From: Chlorogloeopsis fritschii PCC 6912
GTDB lineage: Bacteria; Cyanobacteriota; Cyanobacteriia; Cyanobacteriales; Nostocaceae
NCBI RefSeq assembly: GCF_000317285.1
Contig: NZ_AJLN01000116.1
Coordinates: 62,001-126,000, forward strand
Direction of reading: 5' to 3'
Length of the DNA: 64,000 bases
The translations under genes were made by a program, and so were the position numbers. The stretch's first letter is position 1. Each line of letters begins with the position of its first letter. This document shows, piece by piece, positions 8,365 through 16,308 of the stretch. The notes under the pieces were generated by a model, which was not told where the DNA came from, did not search any database, and was given only the letters and a program-made list of their open reading frames with translations.

Positions 8365-8470
8365 ATTGAAGAAGAATACAGAATTCAGAAGTCAGAACAC
8401 TCGTCGTGGGGGATACTTTTAAAGAAGAATTAAGAATAAAGAATATTCTGGCTCCTGGCTTCTAGATTCT
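8365..8470. repeat. About 100-bp dispersed repeat, copy 2
   Basis: Reverse-oriented match to 2021-2120, sharing the block ATTGAAGAAGAATACAG, then CGTCGTGGGGGATACTTTTA, and the end CTGGCTCCTGGCTTCTAG. The two copies enclose about 6.2 kb in inverted orientation. It lies between desC and the divergent regulator gene. Confidence 0.85.
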
Positions 8471-8484
8471 ATTTAATAAAGGAT

Positions 8485-8550
8485 GCAAGTGCCACTTACA
8501 TTCTTGAGCTTAACAAAGAAAAATTTTAATTGCAAGTGTCACTTACATTT
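8485..8550 (+). promoter_or_regulatory. Two identical-spaced operator-like sites before the TetR-fusion gene
   Basis: An 18-bp sequence, GCAAGTG(C/T)CACTTACATT, occurs at 8485-8502 and again at 8533-8550 with one mismatch, 48 bp apart. Each copy contains the perfect dyad AAGTG-N-CACTT (8487-8497 and 8535-8545). The second copy ends just 7 bp before the ATG at 8558. Short dyads repeated at about four to five helical turns next to a TetR-type gene are typical of self-regulation. The divergent desC promoter may be affected as well. Confidence 0.7.
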
Positions 8551-8557
8551 TTAACTT

Positions 8558-9790
8558 ATGTCCGGTCAAATAGTTTCAACTCGACAGCGACTGATTAATG
8601 CAGCGATGTCGTTATTCGCGGCGCAAGGAGTCACCGAAACGACAACAAAAGCAGTTGCAGAATTAGCACAAGTTAATGAAGTGACCTTATTCCGACATTT
8701 TGGCAATAAGTACGGATTGCTTTTGGCGGTAATTTCTGAATCGCCAGTGTTTGAAGAACTGGGTGAATCCTTGAAAAGGCAAGCAAGCCAAAGTACCAGT
8801 GCCTACCAAGCTCTGAAAGATTATTGCGATCGCCGCTTGCAGGCTTTAGAAAAAGTTCCAGATTTGGTGCGTTCCTTGGTAGGTGAAGCAGGAAATTATC
8901 CAGTAGAAAATCGTCAAGCACTGGGACGAAGTTTGAATCAAGCCAACCGCTATGTTGCTGAATATTTAGCAACAGTCGTGGAGCGAGAGCAATTACATAC
9001 CCATTTACCAACCGAGAAGTTAGCAAGTTTACTCAATAGTCTGTTGTTGGGGTATGCCATGATTCAGTTTACTAGTGAATTTCACGAATTTTGGCGTGAC
9101 AGAGATGAGTTTTTGGAAAGCTTGGTAGCGTTGTTTTTACCCAGTGCTACAGATTCTACAAGTTCAAGAAAATATGAGTTTATTGCTACAGAGAAGGTGA
9201 TAGATTTACCAGCAAATTTAGTTCATTTGATTTTGCAACGAGCGAAGAAATCAGGGCTGCGAGATTATGCCCTGATGTATGTTTTGTTTGGAGCAGGTTT
9301 ATCAACTACAGAAGTTGTGAATTTAGAGCGATCGCACCAGATTATCGATACCAATCGGCACTTGTTGCAAATTACTCAAGGCTCGACTCGACAAGTTCCT
9401 GTTAATCAGTGGATTTTGGGTAAGCGATATGGTTCTCATACTCGCAATCCACTAACTCAATGGCTAAAAAGCCGTAAAGATGAACATTCGGCATTATTTC
9501 TCAACGATAGTGGAATGCCAATATCAAAGGTAGAAATAGAGGAGCGCTGGCAGATATTAACAGAGGGATTATTGACACCAGAAGGACAACAGCCTGCCAT
9601 TGAGCAAGCCCAACAGACGTGGTGTACAGAAATGTTGATGAAGGGAATGAATTTAGAAGATATGAGTATTATTACTGGCTGGAATTTGACTCAATTACAA
9701 CCCTACGCTCGTAGAGCTAAAGAAAAATTAGCTCTAGAGCAGGCTATTCGCCTGGATCAGAAATCAAGGCAGGTAACTAGGGAGAGTTAA
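8558..9790 (+). CDS. TetR-type DNA-binding protein fused to a recombinase-like C-terminal domain
   Basis: 410 residues. Residues 1-60 are a TetR helix-turn-helix (RLINAAMSLFAAQGVTETTT, then VNEVTLFRHFGNKYGLL); about 60-195 look like a TetR C-terminal ligand/dimer domain. From about 215 the protein resembles the catalytic fold of tyrosine recombinases: GLRDYALMYVLFGAGLSTTE aligns with the usual GLR-[I/V]-SE region, and the C-terminus matches the helix-helix-Tyr segment (MLMKGMNLEDMSIITGW ... QPYARRA). The expected first Arg is replaced (GLSTTE) and the HxxR box is absent, so recombination activity is unlikely; the domain may serve DNA binding or dimerisation. Two dyads lie just upstream. The fusion is seen as one uninterrupted frame. 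Confidence 0.85.
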   Translation: MSGQIVSTRQRLINAAMSLFAAQGVTETTTKAVAELAQVNEVTLFRHFGNKYGLLLAVISESPVFEELGESLKRQASQSTSAYQALKDYCDRRLQALEKVPDLVRSLVGEAGNYPVENRQALGRSLNQANRYVAEYLATVVEREQLHTHLPTEKLASLLNSLLLGYAMIQFTSEFHEFWRDRDEFLESLVALFLPSATDSTSSRKYEFIATEKVIDLPANLVHLILQRAKKSGLRDYALMYVLFGAGLSTTEVVNLERSHQIIDTNRHLLQITQGSTRQVPVNQWILGKRYGSHTRNPLTQWLKSRKDEHSALFLNDSGMPISKVEIEERWQILTEGLLTPEGQQPAIEQAQQTWCTEMLMKGMNLEDMSIITGWNLTQLQPYARRAKEKLALEQAIRLDQKSRQVTRES

Positions 9791-9870
9791 TTGAAGTTGA
9801 CTTTTTGGCGATCGCTTCAAAAGGGACAGGGTTGGGGATAGGGCTGGGAGAAATCCCTCTCAATAACCCT

Positions 9871-9935
9871 AAGGTGGGCACTGTCCATAACTTAAAAATA
9901 AGGGCTTGAGGAAAGTTGAGCAGTGCCCACCCTAC
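9871..9935. repeat. GGTGGGCACTGTCC-type MITE-like repeat, copy A
   Basis: Ends are inverted repeats: AGGTGGGCACTGTCC on the left and GCAGTGCCCACCCTAC on the right, with an AT-rich centre ATAAGGGCTTGAGGAAAG. The same ends and a similar centre occur at 18361-18428, 18460-18528, 18561-18627, and in weaker form at 30402-30474 and 39880-39940. Confidence 0.8.
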
Positions 9936-10009
9936 AAAAATTGCTGCTACAAATGAAACAAACAAGTCAAATCCCCTTTCCTTCTGCCTTCTGCCTCTGG
10001 GAAGTTCTG

Positions 10010-10205
10010 TTAGTGTAGCTCCTCCACAAGGAGGCTCGCCGTGCGACGGCGCACCCTCACGGGAAGCTGCTTCGCGTCTTGTGACTTCTCTCTGCCTCCT
10101 GCCACGCCAGTCGCCCCAAGTCGGGGAACCCTTTCGCCAGTCACCTGCGGAGGGAAACCCTCCCGCAGTGCTGGCTCACCACGGCGCTGGCTCCTCTGCC
10201 TGATT
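10010..10205. repeat. GC-rich multi-hairpin intergenic repeat
   Basis: GC content rises sharply over neighbouring DNA. Short dyads follow one another: CTCCTCCACAAGGAGG, GCCGTGCGACGGC, GGAGGGAAACCCTCC and GAAGCTGCTTC. Segments of this type, with the CCTTCTGCC and CTCTGCCTCCTGCC tracts on either side, are typical of dispersed GC-rich repeats in filamentous cyanobacteria. No coding role is likely. Confidence 0.65.
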
Positions 10206-10304
10206 TCTTCAGAGCGTGCCAATATCTGTAGCGGGTTGCATAGCCTTTGTGCTTTGTTTTGCTAACATCGTAGCTCAGAGGATAATCAAGGCGGGTATGG
10301 GGCA

Positions 10305-12215
10305 ATGGTGCGCTTAAGGCTTTGGCAATGGATCGTATTGGCAATTCCGATCACTTTCATCATTGGTTTTTTACTGGTGTCGGCGGGATTGCAGATCCAC
10401 GAATGGGGTATTAACTGGATCTGGGGCGTGTTTACCCTTTTATTCGTGGGTTGGCGTTGGCTGCTAGTAAAATGGACTCGACCGCAGTTCGAGCAGTTTG
10501 AAAATGTTGTGGCAGAAGTCAGCAAAGAACTGGAATCTGCGATCGACGAAACAACGCCTACTGTGGGAGCTGACGCCACTAAACAAGCAGAAGTTGCACT
10601 CCAAGAAATCCTGAGCGCGGCACAAAATGATGCTCCGATCTGGGAAGACTGGCAAACTTTTTGGCAGCGCTGTCAGGATCTGGTTGTCGCCATTGCCAAG
10701 ATTTATCATCCAGAAGTGAAGTATCCGCTGTTGAACATTTACGTTCCTCAAGCTTACGGGCTGATTCGGGGAACAGTAGACGATCTAGATCAGTGGGTGC
10801 AAAAATTATCCCCTGCTCTCAATCAGGTGACAGTTGGGCAAGCATATCAAGCATACGAAGTTTATCAGAGCTTAGAGCCATCTGCTCGCAAACTGTGGCG
10901 AGCCTGGAGTTGGGCACAATGGTTGTTGAATCCTGTGGCGGCGGTGGCAAGTAAAGCTAGTCAGCGTTCCAGTAGCCAAGCCAATCAGCAACTACTGGTG
11001 AACTTGAGTCAAATGCTTCGAGAAGCGACTCTGCGGAACTTATGCAGGCAAGCAATGATTCTCTACGGAGGTAGTACACTGCCAGCTTTTGTTACCTCCA
11101 TTCCTACACCAACGATTCCCAAAGCCAAAACTCAAACACTGCGGGAAATTCTGGCACAAGCCGAACCTACCGAAGTTGTTGAACAAAAACCCATTAATAT
11201 TCTGTTGGCAGGAAGAACCGGAGCAGGAAAAAGCAGTCTGATTAACACGCTGTTTCAAGCAGAAAAAGCCGCAGTCGATATTTTGCCCAGCACCGATCGC
11301 ATTCAAAATTATCATTGGCAAACCGGAAGCGGTGAACAACTGACGCTCTGGGATACCCCTGGTTACGAACAAGCCAACCGCGCAGATTTGAGAGAACTCG
11401 TGCTTGACTACGCTCAAACCGCAGATTTACTAATGTTGGTTACTCCTGCTCTCGATCCGGCTTTGCAAATGGATGTGGACTTTCTCCAAGATATCAAGGC
11501 AGAAGTAGCAGACTTGCCAGCGATCGCGATCGTAACTCAAGTGGATCGTCTCCGCCCGATTCGGGAGTGGAACCCTCCTTATGATTGGGAGTGGGGCGAG
11601 CTTCCCAAGGAAATTGCTATTCGCGAAGCGACTGAGTATCGCGCTCAACTGCTAGGAGAATTCTGCGATTTAGTTCTGCCTGTCGTGACTGCTGATATGA
11701 AAACAAATCGAGCTGCTTGGGGAGTGGATGCCCTATCGCTGGCATTGGTGGAGGCGATCGCACCTACCAAGCAACTGAGGCTAGCTCGCTTTTTGCGTAA
11801 TCTGGAAGCTCGTACTGTTGCTGCTGCCAAAATTATCGATCGCTACACCTTCCAGATGACAACAACCCAAGGATTAACTGCATTTCTCAAAAGCCCTGTA
11901 CTGCAGTTTATTTCTACATTGGCAACCGGATCTCCAAATTTGGCTTATCTGTTGGCAGAACAAATTCCTGTGGAACAGCTACCGATTGTCATTGGCAAAC
12001 TGCAAATGGCTTATGACCTTTTCTCGCTGTTAAATACGAGTGATAATCCTCTTAATTTTGACTTGCTGTCTCTTTGGCCATTACTTTTGGATAATTCTAC
12101 TTCATCTGAGCGCAACGCTTGGGCATTTGGTCACTCCTTAGTTGAGTATTGGACTCAAAATTTGACAGTTGAACAACTCCAGCAAAGATTTGAGTATTAT
12201 TTGCAGCAAAGTTAA
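10305..12215 (+). CDS. Membrane-associated GTPase of the HSR1/YeeP type
   Basis: 636 residues. The N-terminus has two hydrophobic segments (about residues 7-27 and 32-47), then a helical region to about residue 290. The GTPase domain (about 295-480) shows G1 GRTGAGKSS at about 305, G3 DTPGYE and G4 TQVDR. The C-terminal 150 residues are helical. Proteins of this layout bind GTP at the cytoplasmic membrane; the cellular role is not known. No operon partner is evident: the next gene starts 85 bp downstream and encodes an unrelated exported peptide. The family call is firm, the function open. Confidence 0.85.
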   Translation: MVRLRLWQWIVLAIPITFIIGFLLVSAGLQIHEWGINWIWGVFTLLFVGWRWLLVKWTRPQFEQFENVVAEVSKELESAIDETTPTVGADATKQAEVALQEILSAAQNDAPIWEDWQTFWQRCQDLVVAIAKIYHPEVKYPLLNIYVPQAYGLIRGTVDDLDQWVQKLSPALNQVTVGQAYQAYEVYQSLEPSARKLWRAWSWAQWLLNPVAAVASKASQRSSSQANQQLLVNLSQMLREATLRNLCRQAMILYGGSTLPAFVTSIPTPTIPKAKTQTLREILAQAEPTEVVEQKPINILLAGRTGAGKSSLINTLFQAEKAAVDILPSTDRIQNYHWQTGSGEQLTLWDTPGYEQANRADLRELVLDYAQTADLLMLVTPALDPALQMDVDFLQDIKAEVADLPAIAIVTQVDRLRPIREWNPPYDWEWGELPKEIAIREATEYRAQLLGEFCDLVLPVVTADMKTNRAAWGVDALSLALVEAIAPTKQLRLARFLRNLEARTVAAAKIIDRYTFQMTTTQGLTAFLKSPVLQFISTLATGSPNLAYLLAEQIPVEQLPIVIGKLQMAYDLFSLLNTSDNPLNFDLLSLWPLLLDNSTSSERNAWAFGHSLVEYWTQNLTVEQLQQRFEYYLQQS

Positions 12216-12299
12216 GTCAAGTTACGATTTTTTCTACTCGCTACTTGCTTTTGTTCGGTTTGTAACAATGGAAGTAGAACAAATCTTTTGGGTAGGGTG

Positions 12300-12620
12300 A
12301 TGAAACCTTTTACTTCGTTAGTTCTGACAACATTCTTTGCTGCGATCGCAAGTTTAACTTTTGCTCAAACTGCTAAAGCTCAATCTGTTCGCCCTGGCAA
12401 TCAATATTGTGGAGGTTATAAAGACTACCGTACCTATTATCCTCGTAACAGTTACTCTAGCCATTCACTTAATCGCTTGAATTCTCAGTGTTGGCGTTGT
12501 TTTAACCGTTCTGCCAATAATTTTTCAACCAATGGGCAAAATAACCGAATTAATCACGCAAAAGGTTATTCTGTCTATGATAATATCCGCTATCGCCCTC
12601 AACGCGATCGCACTTTTTAG
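12300..12620 (+). CDS. Small exported protein, unknown function
   Basis: 106 residues from the ATG at 12300; a TTG 12 bp upstream is in frame but less likely. Residues 1-27 are a clear signal peptide (LVLTTFFAAIASLTFAQTAKAQ, with cleavage near AKA-QS). The mature part of about 80 residues is rich in Asn, Arg, Tyr and Ser, with three Cys (QYCGG, SQCWRCF). I do not recognise a family. A disordered or cysteine-bridged periplasmic peptide is possible. Confidence 0.6.
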   Translation: MKPFTSLVLTTFFAAIASLTFAQTAKAQSVRPGNQYCGGYKDYRTYYPRNSYSSHSLNRLNSQCWRCFNRSANNFSTNGQNNRINHAKGYSVYDNIRYRPQRDRTF

Positions 12621-12756
12621 ATTGTGCTGGATTGAGACTCTTTGGGCGTCAGGCGATCGCTTTTTTTTCAATAAAATACTGCTACTTACCCTACAACAAT
12701 CATTTTATAAATGTGCAAAGCTAGTAGTAATTCTATAAGTAATACTGCTAACAACT

Positions 12757-12823
12757 GTACAGGCGGGTTTTAACAATAATCTCTTTAGGATAACCAAATA
12801 TCTCAATAAACCCGCCCCTACAA
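12757..12823. repeat. GCGGGTTT-type inverted-repeat element, copy 1
   Basis: Ends TACAGGCGGGTTTT and AAACCCGCCCCTACA form inverted repeats around an AT-rich centre. A related copy in reverse orientation lies at 36974-37036, with matching centre (TTAGGATAACCAAATATCTC versus its counterpart). A miniature palindromic element. Confidence 0.75.
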
Positions 12824-12893
12824 ACCACGAACTATATCTAACCAGGTTTGCATACTTATAGGCGATGAGGGTGTGATATCAAATTGAAAATAA

Positions 12894-12968
12894 GGGCGAA
12901 CGATGGGACTCGAACCCACGAATGGAGGAACCACAATCCTCTGCCTTAACCACTTGGCTACGCTCGCC
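12894..12968 (-). tRNA. trnH-GTG: tRNA-His (GTG)
   Basis: Reverse-strand cloverleaf of 75 nt: acceptor GGCGAGC paired with GTTCGCC, D arm AGCCAAGTGGTTAAGGC, anticodon loop with TTGTGGT (anticodon GTG), T arm CGTGGGTTCGAGTCCCACG-like with GTTCGAG, discriminator C. The C discriminator is characteristic of histidine tRNA. CCA is not encoded. Confidence 0.97.
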
Positions 12969-13085
12969 ATGTCTATTGCGTTTCTTATTATAACACTCTC
13001 CAACAAAATGGTCTAGTGTTTTTTATCAAGGAACGGACTTAGATAATCTGAAGTCTAAAGACCACAGTAAATTACGATCTGGAAA

Positions 13086-13502
13086 ATGAAAGTCTCAAAT
13101 ATTATGGCATATGTGGGAGTGGTAGGACTAATTGTCCTGGGTGTGGTAATGGCGAAGACAAACCCCGCTCAAGTTGAATATGAAGAGTATGCCGAGCAAC
13201 GACTAACAAATTATTTAAAGACTAACGTTTGTAAAAAAACTCCGAAAATATTAGAAAATTTAATCCGGTTTAATTGTAAGCAAATAGTGGATTCGGCTAG
13301 ATCGCAAGTGCGAGAACTAATTGCAGAAAATACCGAACGACAAGATTTTGTAATTTTTAGTATTTATCGTACAAATTTAAGTCTAAATTCTGTGACACCT
13401 GGTGTGAATCTGGATGCTCTGTTATCTTCTACACCTGGTTATCAATTTGAGACATTGGGAGCTTTTGATCAGTTTTATACTTATAAGGCTGAACAGCTTT
13501 AG
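13086..13502 (+). CDS. DUF4359-type membrane-anchored protein
   Basis: 138 residues. One N-terminal hydrophobic helix (about residues 7-22, MAYVGVVGLIVLGVVM) anchors or exports the protein; the rest is soluble. Two Cys (NVCKK, FNCKQ) and the segment TERQDFVIFSIYRTNLS are typical of the cyanobacterial DUF4359 family, which has no known function. The C-terminus, PGYQFETLGAFDQFYTYKAE, also fits. It lies 118 bp from the divergent tRNA-His and has no clear operon. Confidence 0.75.
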   Translation: MKVSNIMAYVGVVGLIVLGVVMAKTNPAQVEYEEYAEQRLTNYLKTNVCKKTPKILENLIRFNCKQIVDSARSQVRELIAENTERQDFVIFSIYRTNLSLNSVTPGVNLDALLSSTPGYQFETLGAFDQFYTYKAEQL

Positions 13503-13967
13503 ACTCAAAAGGCAAAAGGCAGTTCCGATGAGACAAGTTTCATCACCAAGAGTGAAAGTGGAATTTTTACTGTTCCCTGTTAAGAGTTCCCCCAACCCGA
13601 CTTTCAAGCTAGAAGGAGAAGCGTTTCTTTAATTGCTTACATTCGCAAAGCCTTAAGAAAGCCAGATTTGGCAGCAATTGTGGTTGATACTGATTATTCA
13701 GGCACTATTATCACCTCTTTGAGGCTACAAGAGGTGATTTTGAGGTGTAGTATAAGAGTTTTATTGTAATTAGAATTTGTAAAAACAAAAATAGAGCTTT
13801 AGTTAGAAATAATAAAACACTAAGTCTTTCTTTTGGGGAAGGTTAATCTTTGCTGTCATGTCTAGAATTTTTAATGGAGTTAGCTTTTAAATTCTTGTGA
13901 GTAATTATTTAAATTCAATGACTTGCAAGAAGATAAAATTTACAACTTAAAGAGAGGAAAACGGCTG
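13503..13967. other. Intergenic region with one strong hairpin
   Basis: About 465 bp. A perfect inverted repeat, ATCACCTCTT/AAGAGGTGAT with a 9-nt loop, lies at about 13708-13736 and could act as a terminator or an RNA hairpin. Upstream of it a short stop-bounded frame without start codon could be a gene relic, but I cannot identify it. The Mn-catalase promoter should lie in the last 200 bp. Confidence 0.5.
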
Positions 13968-14657
13968 ATGTTCTTTCATAAAAAAGAAACAATTCATGTT
14001 GTTAATGTTAAGGAACCTAACCCACGTTTTGCTCAACTGCTTTTAGAGCAATTTGGTGGTGCGACAGGTGAGCTAACAGCAGCTTTGCAATATTGGACTC
14101 AGTCCTTCCACTGTGAAAATCCTGGCATCCGGGATATGTTACAAGATATTGCGATAGAAGAGTTTGGTCATTTAGAAATGGTGGGTAAGTTGATTGAAGC
14201 ACACACCAAAAATGTTGACCAAACTGACGCTTATAAAAGTACTTTGTTTGCAGTGCGTGGTATGGGACCACATTTGTTAGATAGTCAAGGTAATGCTTGG
14301 TCTGCTAATTATGTGAATGAGGGTGGTGATGTAGTGCGCGATTTGCGGGCTAATATTGGCGCTGAAGCTGGCGCGCGCCAAACTTACGAAGAATTAATTA
14401 AATTAGCACCTGATGAAGGTACTAAAAATACACTTGTTCATTTATTGACACGAGAAATATCCCATACCCAGATGTTTATGAAGGCGCTGGATTCATTGGG
14501 TAAATTAACCGATCCGTTCTTTGGTAATATTCAACCCGATAGCACTGTGGATATTTACTATAACTTGTCTAGTGATGGAAAAGACGAACGCGGCCCTTGG
14601 AATTCAGAACCAACTTTCCGTTATATTGCCGATCCAATGGCGGAAAAGCAATCTTAA
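13968..14657 (+). CDS. Manganese (non-haem) catalase
   Basis: 229 residues from the ATG at 13968, chosen because AGAGAGGA lies about 10 bp before it. The protein is a ferritin-like four-helix bundle with the di-manganese ligands of the family: Glu35 (GELTAALQYW), Glu65 and His68 (EEFGHLE), a further Glu in AGARQTYEEL and a His in REISHTQMF. It converts hydrogen peroxide to water and oxygen in the cytoplasm. Length fits the shorter manganese catalases. It appears monocistronic, with an AT-rich upstream region and a terminator hairpin straight after the stop. Confidence 0.95.
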   Translation: MFFHKKETIHVVNVKEPNPRFAQLLLEQFGGATGELTAALQYWTQSFHCENPGIRDMLQDIAIEEFGHLEMVGKLIEAHTKNVDQTDAYKSTLFAVRGMGPHLLDSQGNAWSANYVNEGGDVVRDLRANIGAEAGARQTYEELIKLAPDEGTKNTLVHLLTREISHTQMFMKALDSLGKLTDPFFGNIQPDSTVDIYYNLSSDGKDERGPWNSEPTFRYIADPMAEKQS

Positions 14658-14673
14658 TTAGTTCTTGACACAA

Positions 14674-14710
14674 ATCCCCGATTTTTCAAAAAAGTCGGGG
14701 ATCTTGTTTT
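14674..14710 (+). terminator. Rho-independent terminator after Mn-catalase
   Basis: Perfect stem ATCCCCGA/TCGGGGAT with a T/A-rich loop, followed by CTTGTTTTGATTT. It lies 17 bp after the Mn-catalase stop codon. Confidence 0.85.
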
Positions 14711-14758
14711 GATTTGCTAAGATACTTTAAGTAAAAATTGGAAGTTGCACTTTTGCTA

Positions 14759-15520
14759 ATGCCATCTGCGTATCTGCTAGTATCCCACGGAAGTCGAGAT
14801 CCGCGACCGGAAATTGCTATGCAACAGTTGGCAAAACTAGTATCCAACAAAGCGCAAGGTAACTTATCTAAGGTTGCTGGTGTGAATGTGGCTTTTGCAT
14901 CGATGTGTGAAACTTTAGTAGGTACAGCATACCTGGAACTCAGCCCAGAACCTTTACATCAGCAAATTATCAACTTTGCCCGAAATTCTGTTGCTACTTT
15001 AAAGGAGACTCACCTTAAAATCATACCTTTATTTCTGATGCCAGGAGTCCACGTTATGGAAGATATTCCTCGTGAAGTCGAGCTGGCACAGCAGTCTCTA
15101 GGCCAAGATATCCTCATCGAATTACAACCATATTTAGGCAGCCACTCAGGTTTAGAACAGTTGTGGGCAAAGCAGTTTGCAGGAACAACAGCAACTGCCA
15201 AGATTGTTTTAGCCCACGGTAGCCGACGTTCGGGTTCGCTACAACCAGTGGAAGCGATCGCCAAGAAATTAGGTGCAGTGACTGCTTATTGGGCTGTTGC
15301 TCCTAGTTTAGAATCGCAAGTCCAACAGTTAATTGCTGCTGGATACAGACAAATTGCGATTCTGCCATACTTTTTATTCGCTGGTGGCATAACTGATGCG
15401 ATCGCTCAAGCTACAAAAAAGTTACAATTACATTTTCCTGAGGTAAATTTTCAGCTGGCGGAACCTTTGGGAGCAAGTGCAGAATTAGCCGATTTGATTT
15501 GGGATTTGTTAGAAAAATGA
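14759..15520 (+). CDS. sirB: Sirohydrochlorin chelatase (CbiX/SirB type)
   Basis: 253 residues from the ATG at 14759; a TTG 21 bp upstream is also in frame. Two related halves are visible, each starting with the metal-binding HGSR motif (HGSRDPRP near residue 10, HGSRRSGS near residue 152), as in the long CbiX proteins. Family members insert Fe2+ or Co2+ into sirohydrochlorin for siroheme or cobalamin. The stop overlaps the start of cobA by 4 bp (ATGA), and CobA makes precorrin-2, the precursor of sirohydrochlorin, so the pair fits one pathway. Iron versus cobalt cannot be decided from sequence alone. Confidence 0.9.
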   Translation: MPSAYLLVSHGSRDPRPEIAMQQLAKLVSNKAQGNLSKVAGVNVAFASMCETLVGTAYLELSPEPLHQQIINFARNSVATLKETHLKIIPLFLMPGVHVMEDIPREVELAQQSLGQDILIELQPYLGSHSGLEQLWAKQFAGTTATAKIVLAHGSRRSGSLQPVEAIAKKLGAVTAYWAVAPSLESQVQQLIAAGYRQIAILPYFLFAGGITDAIAQATKKLQLHFPEVNFQLAEPLGASAELADLIWDLLEK

Positions 15521-16308
15521 ACCGCCAAGACGCAAAGTCAGAGGGGAGGGCTTGTTTGGGAAAGGTATATTTGGTTGGTGCTGGGCCTGGAGATCCGGGG
15601 TTGATGACACTCAAGGGTAAGGGACTGCTAGAATGTGCGGATGTTGTCATTTATGATGCTTTGGTAAGTCCGGCAATTCTGGCGATGATCAATCCTATGG
15701 CTCAGAAGATTGATGCTGGTAAGCGACGGGGGCGTCATTCTCTGATTCAGGAAGAAACGACACAGTTGCTGATTGAAAAAGCGCAGGAGTATGCAATTGT
15801 TGTGCGTTTGAAGGGAGGTGATCCCTTTGTTTTTGGCCGTGGCGGCGAGGAGATGGAAGAATTGGTGAATGCTGGAGTGCCAGTAGAAGTAGTGCCAGGT
15901 ATCACTTCGGGAATTGCCGCTCCAGCCTATGCAGGCATACCTTTGACGCATCGTCTCTATAGTTCTTCGGTAACTTTTGTTACTGGACACGAGGCAGCGG
16001 GTAAGTATAGACCGAAGGTTAATTGGCAGGCGATCGCTCACGGTTCAGAAACGATTGTGATTTATATGGGAATTCACAACCTGCCTTATATTGTTCAACA
16101 GTTAACGATAGCAGGATTAAGTCAGGAAACTCCAATCGCTCTGGTGCGTTGGGGTACACGAGCGGATCAAGAAGAATTAATTGGTAAGTTGGGAACGATT
16201 GTAGAGCAAGTTGAGAAGGCTGGATTTGGAGCGCCTGCAATTGTGGTGATTGGTGCGGTGGTGAATATGCATGAGATGTTATCTGGTTGTCGCCCAGTGT
16301 CAAGCTAA
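15517..16308 (+). CDS. cobA: Uroporphyrinogen-III C-methyltransferase
   Basis: 263 residues from the ATG in the ATGA overlap with sirB. SAM-dependent methyltransferase of the tetrapyrrole type, shown by VYLVGAGPGDPGLMTLKG near the N-terminus, RLKGGDPFVFGRGGEE in the middle and the HPTH-like ITSGIAAPAYAGIPLTHR. It adds methyl groups at C2 and C7 of uroporphyrinogen III to give precorrin-2, the branch point to siroheme and cobalamin. It lacks the extra dehydrogenase/chelatase domain of CysG, consistent with the separate chelatase upstream. The gene ends convergently with the CheA-like gene, with 4 bp of overlap. Confidence 0.95.
   Translation: MNRQDAKSEGRACLGKVYLVGAGPGDPGLMTLKGKGLLECADVVIYDALVSPAILAMINPMAQKIDAGKRRGRHSLIQEETTQLLIEKAQEYAIVVRLKGGDPFVFGRGGEEMEELVNAGVPVEVVPGITSGIAAPAYAGIPLTHRLYSSSVTFVTGHEAAGKYRPKVNWQAIAHGSETIVIYMGIHNLPYIVQQLTIAGLSQETPIALVRWGTRADQEELIGKLGTIVEQVEKAGFGAPAIVVIGAVVNMHEMLSGCRPVSS

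Larger units (their letters stand above)
9791..10304. other. Intergenic region filled with repeats
   Basis: About 510 bp with no gene. It holds a GGTGGGCACTGTCC-type palindromic repeat (9871-9935) and a GC-rich segment with several hairpins (10010-10205), both listed separately. Apparent frames here are short and arise from the GC-rich repeats. Confidence 0.65.

Noticed and set aside
9916-10265. Three overlapping frames of 70-95 codons in the GC-rich block
   Set aside because: All arise from the hairpin repeats, have no start signals and resemble no protein.
16305-16308. cobA and CheA-like overlap as a possible annotation error
   Set aside because: Both stops are clear and the genes are convergent; a 4-bp overlap of stop codons is acceptable.
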